Shown piece after piece: positions 16,993 to 25,912 of a stretch of 43,977 bases of DNA (position 1 is its first letter; each line of letters starts with the position of its first letter). A program made the translations under genes and the position numbers. Below the pieces are notes generated by a model. It saw nothing but the letters and a program-made list of their open reading frames with translations, had not been told where the DNA came from and did no database searches. Origin of the DNA: Hominifimenecus microfluidus (GTDB lineage Bacteria; Bacillota; Clostridia; Lachnospirales; Lachnospiraceae); assembly GCA_020687485.1 (NCBI GenBank), contig JAJEQR010000031.1, positions 1 to 43,977 of the forward strand, given 5' to 3'.

Positions 16993-19961
16993 GAAGAATG
17001 AAGATTAAGAATCATAATAAAGATAGAAAGAAGCCTGCCATGAGAAAACGATTAAAGATATCTGTCTTTATCGCCGCTTTTGCGTGCATTGCTTTGCTGG
17101 TTTTCCAATATTCGAGATTTGTATCGAAAATTGTTTATGAGGAAAGTGTTTCTCATCTGACGGAAGTTTTTCATCAGTCTGATAACATGCTGAGAGAACT
17201 GATAGATAAGAATCTGACCTATCTTCATATGTGGAGTGAGAATCTGCAGAATACCTCCAAGGAAGAGGAAATCCGTGACTATATAAAGAAAGCACAGGCG
17301 GATGCAGGCTTTTTAGAATTCTATTTTCTGTCAGCCGACGGAAACTATAAGATGGTAACAGGTGAAACCGGGTATCTTGGATTACAGGAGATAATTGAAG
17401 AGGACATCCGGCAGGGACATGATGTGATAGTGAATGCAGCAGTTCCCGGAAAATCTCAGCTGCTTGTTTTTGCCACTCCTAAGGCTCATGGAATTTATCA
17501 GGGATTTGAATATGATGCAATTGCCATTGCTTATGAAAACTCTGATATCGTAAATGTACTGGATATTTCTGCTTTCGATGGTAATGCCCAGAGTTATGTC
17601 GTTCATTCGGATGGCCGTGTTGTGATCAATCATTCTTCTGATGCATGGGGGAACGTGTATAATTTCTTCGGTGTTCTGAGAGAGCATTCTGATATGTCTG
17701 AAAAAGAAATCAATGAACTTTTGGAAAAGTTTAAAGCAGGACGCACCGATGCGATGATGGTAAATCTGGATGGAAGGAACTACTATCTGGTCTACGAAAA
17801 ATCGGATATCCAGGACTGGATGTTTCTGGGACTTGTACAGGAGGATATCGTCAATGCTAGTATGAACAGCTTGCAGTGTAGTACGACAATTCTTGTCAGT
17901 GCAGTCGTGCTCTGTATTGCTGCTTTTCTTATCAGTCTTATTATTCAAAAAAACAGGACAACTCTCAGGAGAAAGGATACGGAGATTCTGTATCGTGAAG
18001 AGCTGTTCCAAAAGCTGTCAATGAATGTGGATGACGTCTTCCTGATGCTGGATGCAAAAACGTATCAGGCAGATTACGTCAGCCCAAATGCGGAAAAACT
18101 GTTAGGCATTACAGTGGAACAGATTCAGAAAGATATTTATGTTCTGAGAAAACTGCATCCCGAAGAATCGGAAGATTTCGAGAAGAATTATCTGAAAGAA
18201 ATCCAGGTTCATGAGCAGAAGGAATGGGATTTTGAATGTGTTTATCAGAAAACGGGGGAAAAACGATGGTTTCATATTGTTGCAATGGGCAGCGAGGTAA
18301 ACGGGAAAAAGAAATATATTCTGGTTATGTCAGACCGTACCTCTGACTGGAAGATGAATCAGGCACTTTCTGAGGCAGTACGTGCGGCGGAGACAGCAAA
18401 CAGGGCAAAGAGTACGTTCCTTTCTAATATGTCTCACGATATCCGGACGCCAATGAATGCAATTATCGGTTTTGCCACACTGGCTGTAAGTAATATTGAT
18501 GATCAGAAAAGAGTTCGGGATTATCTGGGCAAGATCCTTTCCTCCAGCAACCATCTGCTTTCACTGATCAATGATATACTGGATATGAGCCGGATTGAGA
18601 GTGGAAAGATCCATCTGGAAGAGACAGAGGTCAGTCTGTCGGATGTGCTTCATGACCTGAAGACGATCATCAGCGGGCAGATCCATGCGAAGCAGCTGGA
18701 TCTTTATATGGATGCCATGGATGTGACAAATGAGGATGTTTATTGTGATAAGACGCGACTGAACCAGGTGCTGCTGAATCTTTTGGCCAATGCGGTTAAG
18801 TTTACGCCTGCAGGAGGAACTGTTTCTGTCCGGCTGAAGCAGTTACCAGGGACAGCAAAGGGCAGTAAACTGTACGAAATCCGGGTAAAGGATAGCGGAA
18901 TCGGCATGAGTCAGGAATTCGTGCAGAAGATATTTTCTCCTTTTGAGAGAGAACGGACATCCACAGTCAGCAGGACCCAGGGTACGGGACTTGGCATGGC
19001 AATCACTAAGAACATTGTGGATATGATGGGCGGAACCATTGAAGTTCAGACAGAACAGGGCAAAGGCACCGAATTTATTGTTCGTCTGCCATTTCGGATT
19101 CAGTCTGAGCACCAGCGTATAGAGAAAATCGCAGAACTGGAGGGCCTTAAGGCACTGGTTGTAGATGATGATTTCAATACCTGCGACAGCGTGACAAAAA
19201 TGCTAATGAGGGTTGGAATGCGTTCAGAATGGACACTTTCCGGCAAGGAGGCCGTTCTACGTGCACGGCAGTCTATGGAACTGGGAGATGCATTCCACGC
19301 TTATATCATCGACTGGCGTCTGCCGGATATGAATGGCATTGAGGTTACCCGTCAGATCCGCAGCCTTGGTGATGATACACCGGTCATTATCCTGACTGCT
19401 TACGACTGGTCGGATATCGAAGTAGAAGCTAAGGCGGCAGGGGTGACGGCATTCTGTGCGAAACCTCTGTTTATGTCAGATATCCGAGAGACTTTGATGA
19501 ATGTTATCGGTCAGAGTCAGGACGAGCCGGAGACTTCAATTCTTCCGAAAGCAAATCCGGATTTCAGAGGCAAATGTATACTGCTTGTGGAAGATAATGA
19601 ACTGAACAGTGAAATTGCAGTGGAGATCCTGAATGGATATGGATTTGTGGTTGATACAGCAGAAAATGGCGCAGAAGCAGTGGAGAAGATTAAGAATTCA
19701 GCGTCAGGTAATTATGATCTGGTGCTAATGGATGTACAGATGCCGGTAATGAACGGATATGAAGCCACGAAGGAGATCCGTGCTCTGGCTGATCCGGCAC
19801 TGGCGGGGATTACAATCCTTGCCATGACCGCAAATGCTTTTGATGAGGACAGAAAGAAAGCCTTGGAATGTGGTATGGATGGATTCTTATCCAAGCCAAT
19901 TGTTATTGAGGAATTGATTGCTATGTTGCAGAAGAATATGAATCAGGCGTCCGCAGAATAG
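16989..19961 (+). CDS. Hybrid sensor histidine kinase with PAS and two receiver domains
   Basis: A 990-aa membrane kinase whose ATG overlaps the preceding stop by 4 nt. TM about 23-41, extracytoplasmic sensor of about 255 residues, TM about 299-320, PAS-like domain about 335-445 (DDVFLMLDAKTYQADYVSPNAEKLLG), HisKA with His483 in NMSHDIRTPMNA, HATPase (NLLANAVKFTPAGG, DSGIG, GTGLGMAIT), then receiver 1 (Asp775 in IIDWRLPDMNG) and receiver 2 (Asp915 in LMDVQMPVMNG). No HPt or output domain, so phosphate must pass to a protein elsewhere. An alternative start at 17040 would remove 17 basic residues. Confidence 0.9.
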   Translation: MRRMKIKNHNKDRKKPAMRKRLKISVFIAAFACIALLVFQYSRFVSKIVYEESVSHLTEVFHQSDNMLRELIDKNLTYLHMWSENLQNTSKEEEIRDYIKKAQADAGFLEFYFLSADGNYKMVTGETGYLGLQEIIEEDIRQGHDVIVNAAVPGKSQLLVFATPKAHGIYQGFEYDAIAIAYENSDIVNVLDISAFDGNAQSYVVHSDGRVVINHSSDAWGNVYNFFGVLREHSDMSEKEINELLEKFKAGRTDAMMVNLDGRNYYLVYEKSDIQDWMFLGLVQEDIVNASMNSLQCSTTILVSAVVLCIAAFLISLIIQKNRTTLRRKDTEILYREELFQKLSMNVDDVFLMLDAKTYQADYVSPNAEKLLGITVEQIQKDIYVLRKLHPEESEDFEKNYLKEIQVHEQKEWDFECVYQKTGEKRWFHIVAMGSEVNGKKKYILVMSDRTSDWKMNQALSEAVRAAETANRAKSTFLSNMSHDIRTPMNAIIGFATLAVSNIDDQKRVRDYLGKILSSSNHLLSLINDILDMSRIESGKIHLEETEVSLSDVLHDLKTIISGQIHAKQLDLYMDAMDVTNEDVYCDKTRLNQVLLNLLANAVKFTPAGGTVSVRLKQLPGTAKGSKLYEIRVKDSGIGMSQEFVQKIFSPFERERTSTVSRTQGTGLGMAITKNIVDMMGGTIEVQTEQGKGTEFIVRLPFRIQSEHQRIEKIAELEGLKALVVDDDFNTCDSVTKMLMRVGMRSEWTLSGKEAVLRARQSMELGDAFHAYIIDWRLPDMNGIEVTRQIRSLGDDTPVIILTAYDWSDIEVEAKAAGVTAFCAKPLFMSDIRETLMNVIGQSQDEPETSILPKANPDFRGKCILLVEDNELNSEIAVEILNGYGFVVDTAENGAEAVEKIKNSASGNYDLVLMDVQMPVMNGYEATKEIRALADPALAGITILAMTANAFDEDRKKALECGMDGFLSKPIVIEELIAMLQKNMNQASAE

Positions 19962-19969
19962 AGCGTATT

Positions 19970-20007
19970 GCTGCCGCTTCTCCCCCTGCGGAGAGAGAAG
20001 CGGCAGC
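19970..20007. terminator. Strong hairpin between convergent genes
   Basis: A perfect 13-bp stem, GCTGCCGCTTCTC (19970-19982) with GAGAAGCGGCAGC (19995-20007), 12-nt loop, 9 nt after the kinase stop. There is no immediate T-run on the plus strand; a T-rich stretch begins about 20 nt later. It separates the kinase gene from the convergent minus-strand gene at 20069, so it may act in both directions. Confidence 0.6.
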
Positions 20008-20068
20008 TCCCGGAGGAATGAAAAATTTTGTATGTTTTTTCATACGTGTATATTCTTCTTTCGTCTGG

Positions 20069-20398
20069 CTAAATGTTGTGTTCGACAATATCATTGGTAA
20101 TGGTCAGATCGTCTGCGTGAATCGTTAGTGTGCGTCGGGTCTGGTAGCTGGGCCAGTAGAGGACATGAACAAGTCTGTTCTCAGCGGAAAGTTCCTTTTC
20201 GCGCTGGCCGCTGTCGAAATCAAAGACTGCAACCTCCTTTTTCTCTGCATCCAGCACTTTCAGACGGCTGTGTTTCTCCCAGAGAAAATCCGTGCTGCAA
20301 AATCCATCGTTATCTTCCGTCCAGTATTCTTCCCAGGCGAAGAGATAATCGCCGCAGGGAGTCTCCTGTACCAGGCGGGGTTTGCTTCTGTCTGCCAT
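20069..20398 (-). CDS. Small hypothetical protein, 109 aa
   Basis: No family is recognised. The sequence is acidic and aromatic-rich (DYLFAWEEYWTEDNDGF), with no signal peptide or membrane segment, and ends in a beta-rich-looking part (RTLTIHADDLTITNDIVEHNI). A good ribosome site, AAGGAAG, lies 7 nt before the ATG on the minus strand, and the codon pattern matches neighbouring genes, which argues for a real gene. It stands alone on this strand, convergent with the kinase and divergent from the AEC permease. Confidence 0.6.
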   Translation of the reverse strand: MADRSKPRLVQETPCGDYLFAWEEYWTEDNDGFCSTDFLWEKHSRLKVLDAEKKEVAVFDFDSGQREKELSAENRLVHVLYWPSYQTRRTLTIHADDLTITNDIVEHNI

Positions 20399-20589
20399 AT
20401 GGATACTTCCTTTCCTTCAATAAAAGTGTGTCTTTTTAGAACGATTGCTTTATTACTTTTCTCCCAGTTTATCAGTAAATCCGGCTTTTTGCATTACTTT
20501 TTTTGGTTGATCGTTCACATGAGACAGAATCAGCTGGATTATTCAGATCTGTCTGTTCAGACAGAAAGCGCAAAAATGTAATCCCTGAA

Positions 20590-20618
20590 TTGACACTGGG
20601 TATGCGCGGAAGTATAAT
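20590..20618 (+). promoter_or_regulatory. Sigma-A type promoter for the AEC permease
   Basis: TTGACA at 20590-20595 and TATAAT at 20613-20618 with the ideal 17-bp spacer. The predicted start of transcription is about 45 nt before the ATG at 20671. The radical SAM gene 26 nt after the permease may share this transcript. Confidence 0.8.
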
Positions 20619-20670
20619 GAGGAATATCTGTTCCAGACGAACAGATCATTATGGGAAAAGAGAAAAAACT

Positions 20671-21609
20671 ATGGAACTAAGTCTTTTACTGATGAAACAG
20701 ATTCTGTCGATGGCGCTTATGATTCTGATGGGATTTACGGTCGTGCGGGCCGGCATCCTGAAGACCGAGCAGAGCAGTGTGCTCTCCGCGCTGGTCATCT
20801 ACCTGATCGCACCCTGTACAGAAATCAGCGCGTTTCAGGTGGAATACAACAGCGACCGCCTGCAGGGCCTTGTGATTGCGACGGTTGCAGCGGCGATTGC
20901 GCATCTGATCTTTATTACGCTCAGTCGTATTTTCGGCGATCTGTTAAAGCTCTCCAGCGTGGAGAGGGCGTCCATGATTTATTCGAACGGAGCGAACCTG
21001 ATCATTCCGCTGGTAAGCGCGCTTCTGGGAGAGGACATGGTGTTCTATACCTGTGCGTTTATTGCCGTACAGAATACCTGCATGTGGACGCACGGTGTCT
21101 GCCTGATGAACAAGAGAGAGAAGCCCTCAGTGAAGAAGATCCTGCTCAATCCGAACATGATTGCGATCATAGCCGGTGCGATCATGTTCTTCGCGCGGAT
21201 CAGTCTACCGCCGATCGTGGATACGACCGTTGCCAATGTAGCAGCTTCCCTGGGAGCGGTGTGCATGTTCATGATCGGTATGGTGATGGGCGGCGTGAAC
21301 TTTAAGGAAGCGTTCAGCAAGCTGCGCCTGTACGGCGTGTGCTTCGGCCGCCTGATTGCCTATCCGATGATCTTCATTCTTCTGATCAGTCTCTCCGGAA
21401 TCACAAGACGAATCCCGGAGGCCAGACAGGTGCTGATGATTACGACGATGGCAGCCTGTGCGCCGGTTGCGGTATCCGTGACGCAGTTTGCCAATCTTTG
21501 GGGCGAGGGCGACGATCCGAAGGACGCCGGTTCGATCAATGTGATGTCAGTACTCTTCTGTATCGTGACGATGCCCTTTATTATCTGGATTTATCAGATC
21601 ATCTGTTAA
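20671..21609 (+). CDS. AEC-family (auxin efflux carrier-like) permease
   Basis: A 312-aa integral membrane protein with about ten hydrophobic segments and a split pattern, five plus five. It fits the AEC family, which includes bacterial malate and other organic-acid permeases. Recognisable pieces are GILKTEQSSVLSALVIYLIAPC near the start and AACAPVAVSVTQFANLW near the end. The start at 20671 (MELSLLLMKQ) lies just downstream of a consensus promoter and fits family length; a longer frame to 20503 would begin before the promoter. Substrate unknown. Confidence 0.85.
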   Translation: MELSLLLMKQILSMALMILMGFTVVRAGILKTEQSSVLSALVIYLIAPCTEISAFQVEYNSDRLQGLVIATVAAAIAHLIFITLSRIFGDLLKLSSVERASMIYSNGANLIIPLVSALLGEDMVFYTCAFIAVQNTCMWTHGVCLMNKREKPSVKKILLNPNMIAIIAGAIMFFARISLPPIVDTTVANVAASLGAVCMFMIGMVMGGVNFKEAFSKLRLYGVCFGRLIAYPMIFILLISLSGITRRIPEARQVLMITTMAACAPVAVSVTQFANLWGEGDDPKDAGSINVMSVLFCIVTMPFIIWIYQIIC

Positions 21610-21635
21610 TCATCGGTTAAGATCGGAGGACATGT

Positions 21636-23300
21636 GTGAAATTACTGCTGGCGGCGATCAACGCCAAATATATACATTCAAATCCGGCGGTACATAGCCT
21701 GAAGGCCTGTGCCGGAGAGTGGGAGTCTGCGGTCGAGATTGCAGAATACACGATCAATCAACCGGTCGGGCAGATCCGGGCGGATATTTACCGGAGGCAT
21801 CCGGATATGATCGGGTTCTCCTGTTATATCTGGAATATCGGGATCGTGGAGGCACTTGTCCGTGATCTCGCCGCTGTGCTGCCGCAGACCGATATCTGGA
21901 TGGGTGGTCCGGAAGTTTCCTATGATGTGTCGGAGCGTCTGCGCTCGCTGCCGATTCGCGGTGTCATGGCGGGAGCCGGTGAGAATTCCTTTCGGCGTCT
22001 GGCGAAGGCGTATGCGGAGGGGCGGCAGGATGAACTGCCGGCATGCCTGGCGGAGGAGCCGGTTCCACTTTCGCAGATTCCGTTCTGGTACCGGGATCTG
22101 ACGGAATTCGAGAACCGGATTATTTATTATGAGAGCAGCCGGGGCTGTCCCTTTTCCTGCAGCTACTGTCTGTCCTCGATTGACCGGAGCCTGAGCTTCC
22201 GGGCCCCGGAGCAGGTGAAGGAGGAGCTGACCTTTTTCCTGGAAAAGAAGGTGCCGCAGGTGAAGTTTATCGATCGTACCTTTAATTGTAAGAAGTCCCA
22301 TGCCCTGGCAATCTGGCGCTTTCTGGCGGAGCATGACAACGGTATCACGAACTTCCATTTTGAGATCGCGGCGGATCTGATCGACGAGGAGATGCTGACG
22401 GTTCTGGAGGGACTTCGCCCGGGGCAGGTACAGCTGGAGATCGGTGTGCAGTCCACTTGCCCGAAGACGGTGGAGGCGATTCACCGGAAGATGGACTTTG
22501 CCAGAGTCGCGGAGGTTGTGACCCGGATTCGCTCCCGGCATAATATCCATGTGCATCTGGATCTGATCGCTGGGCTTCCCTGGGAGGATTACGTGCGGTT
22601 CGGGCAGTCCTTTGACGATGTCTACGCACTGCATCCGGAACAGCTGCAGCTGGGCTTTTTGAAAGTGCTGAAAGGCTCCGCGATGGCGGAGGCAGCAGCA
22701 TCCTGGGGGATCGTTTATACAGCAGCAGCGCCGTATGAAGTCATGGCAACTTCGTGGATTTCTTACGATGAGATCCTGCGGTTGAAACAGATCGAGGAGG
22801 TTCTGGAGCTCTATTACAACAGCGGGCAATTCACACATACGATCCGCGAGATGGAGAAGCATTTCCCTTCCGCGTTTGCCATGTATGAGCAGTTGGCTGA
22901 CTGGTATGAGACACATGACTACTTCGGGATTCAATCCTCGCGGGTGGTTCGGTATGATCGTCTGCTGGGTTTCCTTCAGGAGAAGGACCCGGAGCGGGAG
23001 GCACAGTACCGGGAGCTTCTGACATATGATCTTTATCTCCGGGAGCATATGAAGAACCGGCCCGCGTTCGCGCCGGTACAGACGGAAGCGGTGAAGGAAA
23101 GGATTTCCGGTTGGATGGCAGAAGCGGCCGAAGGCCGCCATACACCGGAAGGGTATGAAGGCATGACTTACCGGGAGCTGGTAAAGCAGCTGCATGGGGA
23201 AGTCTTCACGGATGCGGATGGAGGAGAGCGGCTGCTGATCTTCGATTACCGCCGCCGGGATTCGCTCACGATGGACGCGCGTGTCATCGAATGGCGATAA
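21636..23300 (+). CDS. B12-binding-domain radical SAM protein (DUF4080-type)
   Basis: A 554-aa protein. The N-terminal 1-130 resembles a cobalamin-binding Rossmann domain (LLAAINAKYIHSNPAVHSL, GFSCYIWN, WMGGPEVSYD), though the DxHxxG cobalt-ligand motif is not evident. The radical SAM core has the CxxxCxxC cluster at Cys171, Cys175 and Cys178 (RGCPFSCSYC), followed by EIGVQS and HVHLDLIAGLP. The C-terminal 370-554 is a conserved clostridial extension I associate with DUF4080. Start is a GTG behind CGGAGGA, 26 nt after the permease. Such proteins often act in methyl or ring chemistry, but the substrate is unknown. Confidence 0.85.
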   Translation: MKLLLAAINAKYIHSNPAVHSLKACAGEWESAVEIAEYTINQPVGQIRADIYRRHPDMIGFSCYIWNIGIVEALVRDLAAVLPQTDIWMGGPEVSYDVSERLRSLPIRGVMAGAGENSFRRLAKAYAEGRQDELPACLAEEPVPLSQIPFWYRDLTEFENRIIYYESSRGCPFSCSYCLSSIDRSLSFRAPEQVKEELTFFLEKKVPQVKFIDRTFNCKKSHALAIWRFLAEHDNGITNFHFEIAADLIDEEMLTVLEGLRPGQVQLEIGVQSTCPKTVEAIHRKMDFARVAEVVTRIRSRHNIHVHLDLIAGLPWEDYVRFGQSFDDVYALHPEQLQLGFLKVLKGSAMAEAAASWGIVYTAAAPYEVMATSWISYDEILRLKQIEEVLELYYNSGQFTHTIREMEKHFPSAFAMYEQLADWYETHDYFGIQSSRVVRYDRLLGFLQEKDPEREAQYRELLTYDLYLREHMKNRPAFAPVQTEAVKERISGWMAEAAEGRHTPEGYEGMTYRELVKQLHGEVFTDADGGERLLIFDYRRRDSLTMDARVIEWR

Positions 23301-23472
23301 AGTTCGGTCAGGGCTTGTCTTCTGACAGGAAGAAGAGTATGATAGTCCGGAGAACACTGTACGGACAGACAGGCGGACTCAGGAAAATATATAAGTGTAT
23401 CAATATATCAATGTATCAGTGACAGCTGACAATATGTAGCAATATATAGTCATATTAACAGGAGGAAGGCAT

Positions 23473-23580
23473 ATGTTTAATTTCAGAGATAAGAAGAAAA
23501 AGAGAGTTGTAACTGGAGTTATCGTGGTTATCATGGTTCTCTGCATGATCGTTCCGATGTTTGCAGGAATGCTTCGATAG
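23473..23580 (+). CDS. 35-aa single-pass membrane peptide
   Basis: The frame starts MFNFRDKKKKRVV, then a hydrophobic run (about 14-32, TGVIVVIMVLCMIVPMFAG), ending MLR. A strong GGAGGAAGG site is 3 nt before the ATG context, and codon use is ordinary. Basic residues before the segment predict the N-terminus inside. It resembles the tiny DUF4044-like membrane proteins of Firmicutes, but this link is weak. The gene lies directly before the AIR-synthase-like gene (11 nt). Confidence 0.6.
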   Translation: MFNFRDKKKKRVVTGVIVVIMVLCMIVPMFAGMLR

Positions 23581-23591
23581 AGTGTAAATAT

Positions 23592-24140
23592 ATGAACATT
23601 ATGATGGTGGGAAGCGCCGGCGAGACCGGCGCGAAGCTTCTGGCCGGAGAATACCGGGAGCGCCTGCTTGCCAGGCTGACGCCGTCCTTTCTGGCGAGAC
23701 TTGACGATTTCGGCGCGCAGTGCGCACCAAAAGGGAAGGTCTGTCTGGTTCCGGTGGAGGAGGGCGGCGTGTATGCTGCGCTCTGGAAGCTGGCGGAAGC
23801 AGCCGGAGCGGGGCTTACGGTGGAGCAGCAGAGCATCCCGGTTCGCCAGGAGACGATCGAGATCTGCGAGCTTCTGGATGTGAGTCCCTACCTGATGCGA
23901 TCCGGCGCGTACCTGTATCTTACGGAGAAGGATGAGTACGGGGAAAACCAGGAGTATGAGAAGCTTTCGGAAGAGAGTGAAGACTCAGAAGAACGGAGTG
24001 CATGGCAGAAAGCCGTGAAGATCGGCACAACTAATGGATCGAAGGATCGCGTGATCCTGGGACTGGAGGGCCGCCGCTACCTGAATCGCCCGGGGATGGA
24101 TGAAGTGGAGCGCTTACGGCGCGAGCTTCCGCCCCGATAA
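23592..24140 (+). CDS. AIR synthase C-terminal-domain protein (HypE-like, lacks N-domain)
   Basis: A 182-aa protein. Residues about 15-120 look like the C-terminal (AIRS_C) half of the HypE/PurM/SelD/ThiL fold: EGGVYAALWKLAEAAGAGL, then the HypE-like PVRQETIEICELLDVSPYLMRSGAYLYL. An acidic low-complexity insert (about 122-140, rich in Glu and Ser) follows, then GLEGRRYLNRPGMDEVERL. The N-terminal ATP-binding half of HypE is missing, so kinase or dehydrating chemistry is unlikely. No hydrogenase genes are near. No strong ribosome site; ATGs at 23592, 23601 and 23604 are all possible. Confidence 0.65.
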   Translation: MNIMMVGSAGETGAKLLAGEYRERLLARLTPSFLARLDDFGAQCAPKGKVCLVPVEEGGVYAALWKLAEAAGAGLTVEQQSIPVRQETIEICELLDVSPYLMRSGAYLYLTEKDEYGENQEYEKLSEESEDSEERSAWQKAVKIGTTNGSKDRVILGLEGRRYLNRPGMDEVERLRRELPPR

Positions 24141-24176
24141 CCATAGAACAGTCATTTCGAGCGAGGAGGAAGATTT

Positions 24177-24659
24177 ATGAGAGAGAAGATTTTAGCGTAT
24201 CTGGAGAAGCATGCACGGATCGATCTGCATGATCTGGCGATTCTGCTGGATGCAGACGAGGCTGTCGTGGCCAATACAATAGCGGATATGGAGAAGGAGA
24301 ATATCATCTGCGGATATCACACTCTGATTAACTGGGATATGACCAGCGAAGAGAAGGTGACTGCACTGATCGAGGTGAAGGTGACGCCCCAGAGAGGCAT
24401 GGGATTTGACGCGATTGCTGAGCGGATTTATAACTATCCGGAGGTACACGCCGTCTACCTGATGTCAGGGGCTTTTGATTTTGCGGTTATTCTGGAGGGC
24501 AAGAGCATGCGCGCGGTGGCACAGTTTGTCTCCGAGAGGCTCGGCCCGATGGAATCCGTTTTGAGTACCGCAACTCACTTCGTGCTGAAGAAATATAAGG
24601 ATCATGGCACAGTGCTGGTGAGAAAAACGAAAGATGAAAGGATTTTAGTTACACCATGA
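24177..24659 (+). CDS. Lrp/AsnC-family transcriptional regulator
   Basis: A 160-aa regulator: N-terminal HTH (ILAYLEKHARIDLHDLAILLDADEAVVANTIADMEKENII) and C-terminal RAM-like ligand domain (ALIEVKVTPQRGMGFDAIAERIYNYPEVHAVYLMSGAFDFAVI). Strong ribosome site GGAGGAAG. The stop overlaps the aminotransferase start by 4 nt (ATGA), so the two are translationally coupled, and the regulator probably responds to an amino acid handled by that enzyme. Confidence 0.88.
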   Translation: MREKILAYLEKHARIDLHDLAILLDADEAVVANTIADMEKENIICGYHTLINWDMTSEEKVTALIEVKVTPQRGMGFDAIAERIYNYPEVHAVYLMSGAFDFAVILEGKSMRAVAQFVSERLGPMESVLSTATHFVLKKYKDHGTVLVRKTKDERILVTP

Positions 24660-25909
24660 GAAATATGCTTTCCCGGAAGGTTACAGATATCGAGCCCTCC
24701 GGAATTCGGAAATTTTTTGATATTGTAAGTGAAATGCCGGATGCCATCTCCCTGGGTGTTGGCGAGCCGGACTTTGATACCCCCTGGCATATCCGCGAGG
24801 AGGGTATCTATTCCCTGGAGAAGGGACGTACTTTCTATACTTCCAACAGCGGTCTGATGGAGCTGCGCCAGGAGATCTGCAACTATCTGCAGCGCCGTGT
24901 CGGCGTGAGCTATAACGCCGCGAAGGAGACGCTGGTAACGGTGGGCGGCAGCGAGGCGATTGATATTGCGCTCCGCGCACTGCTGGAGCCGGGCGAGGAA
25001 GTTCTGATCCCGCAGCCCAGCTATGTTTCCTATCTGCCCTGCACGGTTCTGGCCGACGGTGTGCCGGTAGTGATCGAGCTGCAGGAGAAGAATCAGTTCC
25101 GCCTGACGAGGGAAGAGCTGCTGGATGCCATCACTCCGAAGACGAAAGTTCTGGTGCTTCCGTTCCCGAACAACCCGACAGGTGCAGTCATGGAGAAGGC
25201 GGATCTGGAGGCGATTGCGGATGTGATTATTGAGAAGGATCTCTTCGTTCTGTCGGATGAGATTTATTCGGAGCTGTCCTATCACGGCGATCACTGTTCC
25301 ATTGCGTCTCTGCCCGGTATGAAGGAGCGCACGCTCTTAATCAACGGTTTCTCGAAGTCCTATGCGATGACCGGATGGCGCCTGGGCTATGCGGCTGGTC
25401 CGGACTGGCTGATCGAGCAGATGACGAAGATTCACCAGTACGCGATTATGTGTGCGCCGACGAATAGTCAGTATGCGGCAGTTGAGGCGCTGCGCAACGG
25501 TGATGAGGAAGTCGCGGAGATGCGGGAGGCTTATAATCAGCGCCGCCGCTATCTGCTGAAACGCTTTGAGGAGATGGGCATGCCCTGCTTTGAACCGCAC
25601 GGCGCGTTCTACTGCTTCCCGAATATTCAGCGTTTCGGGATGAGCAGCGATGAGTTCGCGACCCGCCTGCTGAAGGAGGAGAAGGTTGCGGTTGTGCCGG
25701 GTACGGCTTTCGGAGACTGCGGCGAGGGATTCCTCCGTATTTCCTATGCGTATTCCCTGGACAGCCTGAAGGAGGCACTGAACCGGATGGAGCGCTTCGT
25801 GAAGCGGTTGGATGAGGCAAAGAATGCTTCTGCAGGTGCTGTGGATGTTGAAATTTCTGGGAAAGAAATGGATGCAGGGAAAGCGGATGCCGGGAAGGCA
25901 GAGGCATAG
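24656..25909 (+). CDS. PLP-dependent aminotransferase class I/II
   Basis: A 417-aa fold-type I aminotransferase. Motifs: SLGVGEPDFDTP, YTSNSGLMELR, PNNPTG, DEIYSEL and the PLP lysine Lys234 in FSKSYAMTGWRLGY. It belongs to the aspartate/alanine/aromatic group; the exact amino acid cannot be read. After about residue 387 a low-complexity tail (NASAGAVDVEISGKEMDAGKADAGKAEA) extends beyond the normal end of the family and may be an unstructured extension. It overlaps the Lrp gene, with trmL starting 3 nt after. Confidence 0.9.
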   Translation: MRNMLSRKVTDIEPSGIRKFFDIVSEMPDAISLGVGEPDFDTPWHIREEGIYSLEKGRTFYTSNSGLMELRQEICNYLQRRVGVSYNAAKETLVTVGGSEAIDIALRALLEPGEEVLIPQPSYVSYLPCTVLADGVPVVIELQEKNQFRLTREELLDAITPKTKVLVLPFPNNPTGAVMEKADLEAIADVIIEKDLFVLSDEIYSELSYHGDHCSIASLPGMKERTLLINGFSKSYAMTGWRLGYAAGPDWLIEQMTKIHQYAIMCAPTNSQYAAVEALRNGDEEVAEMREAYNQRRRYLLKRFEEMGMPCFEPHGAFYCFPNIQRFGMSSDEFATRLLKEEKVAVVPGTAFGDCGEGFLRISYAYSLDSLKEALNRMERFVKRLDEAKNASAGAVDVEISGKEMDAGKADAGKAEA

Positions 25910-25912
25910 GAC

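Noticed and set aside
21678-23357. A 559-codon open frame antisense to the radical SAM gene
   Set aside because: It lies fully over a gene with clear CxxxCxxC and family motifs; the antisense protein has no recognisable domain. Long antisense frames follow from the codon bias of the real gene.
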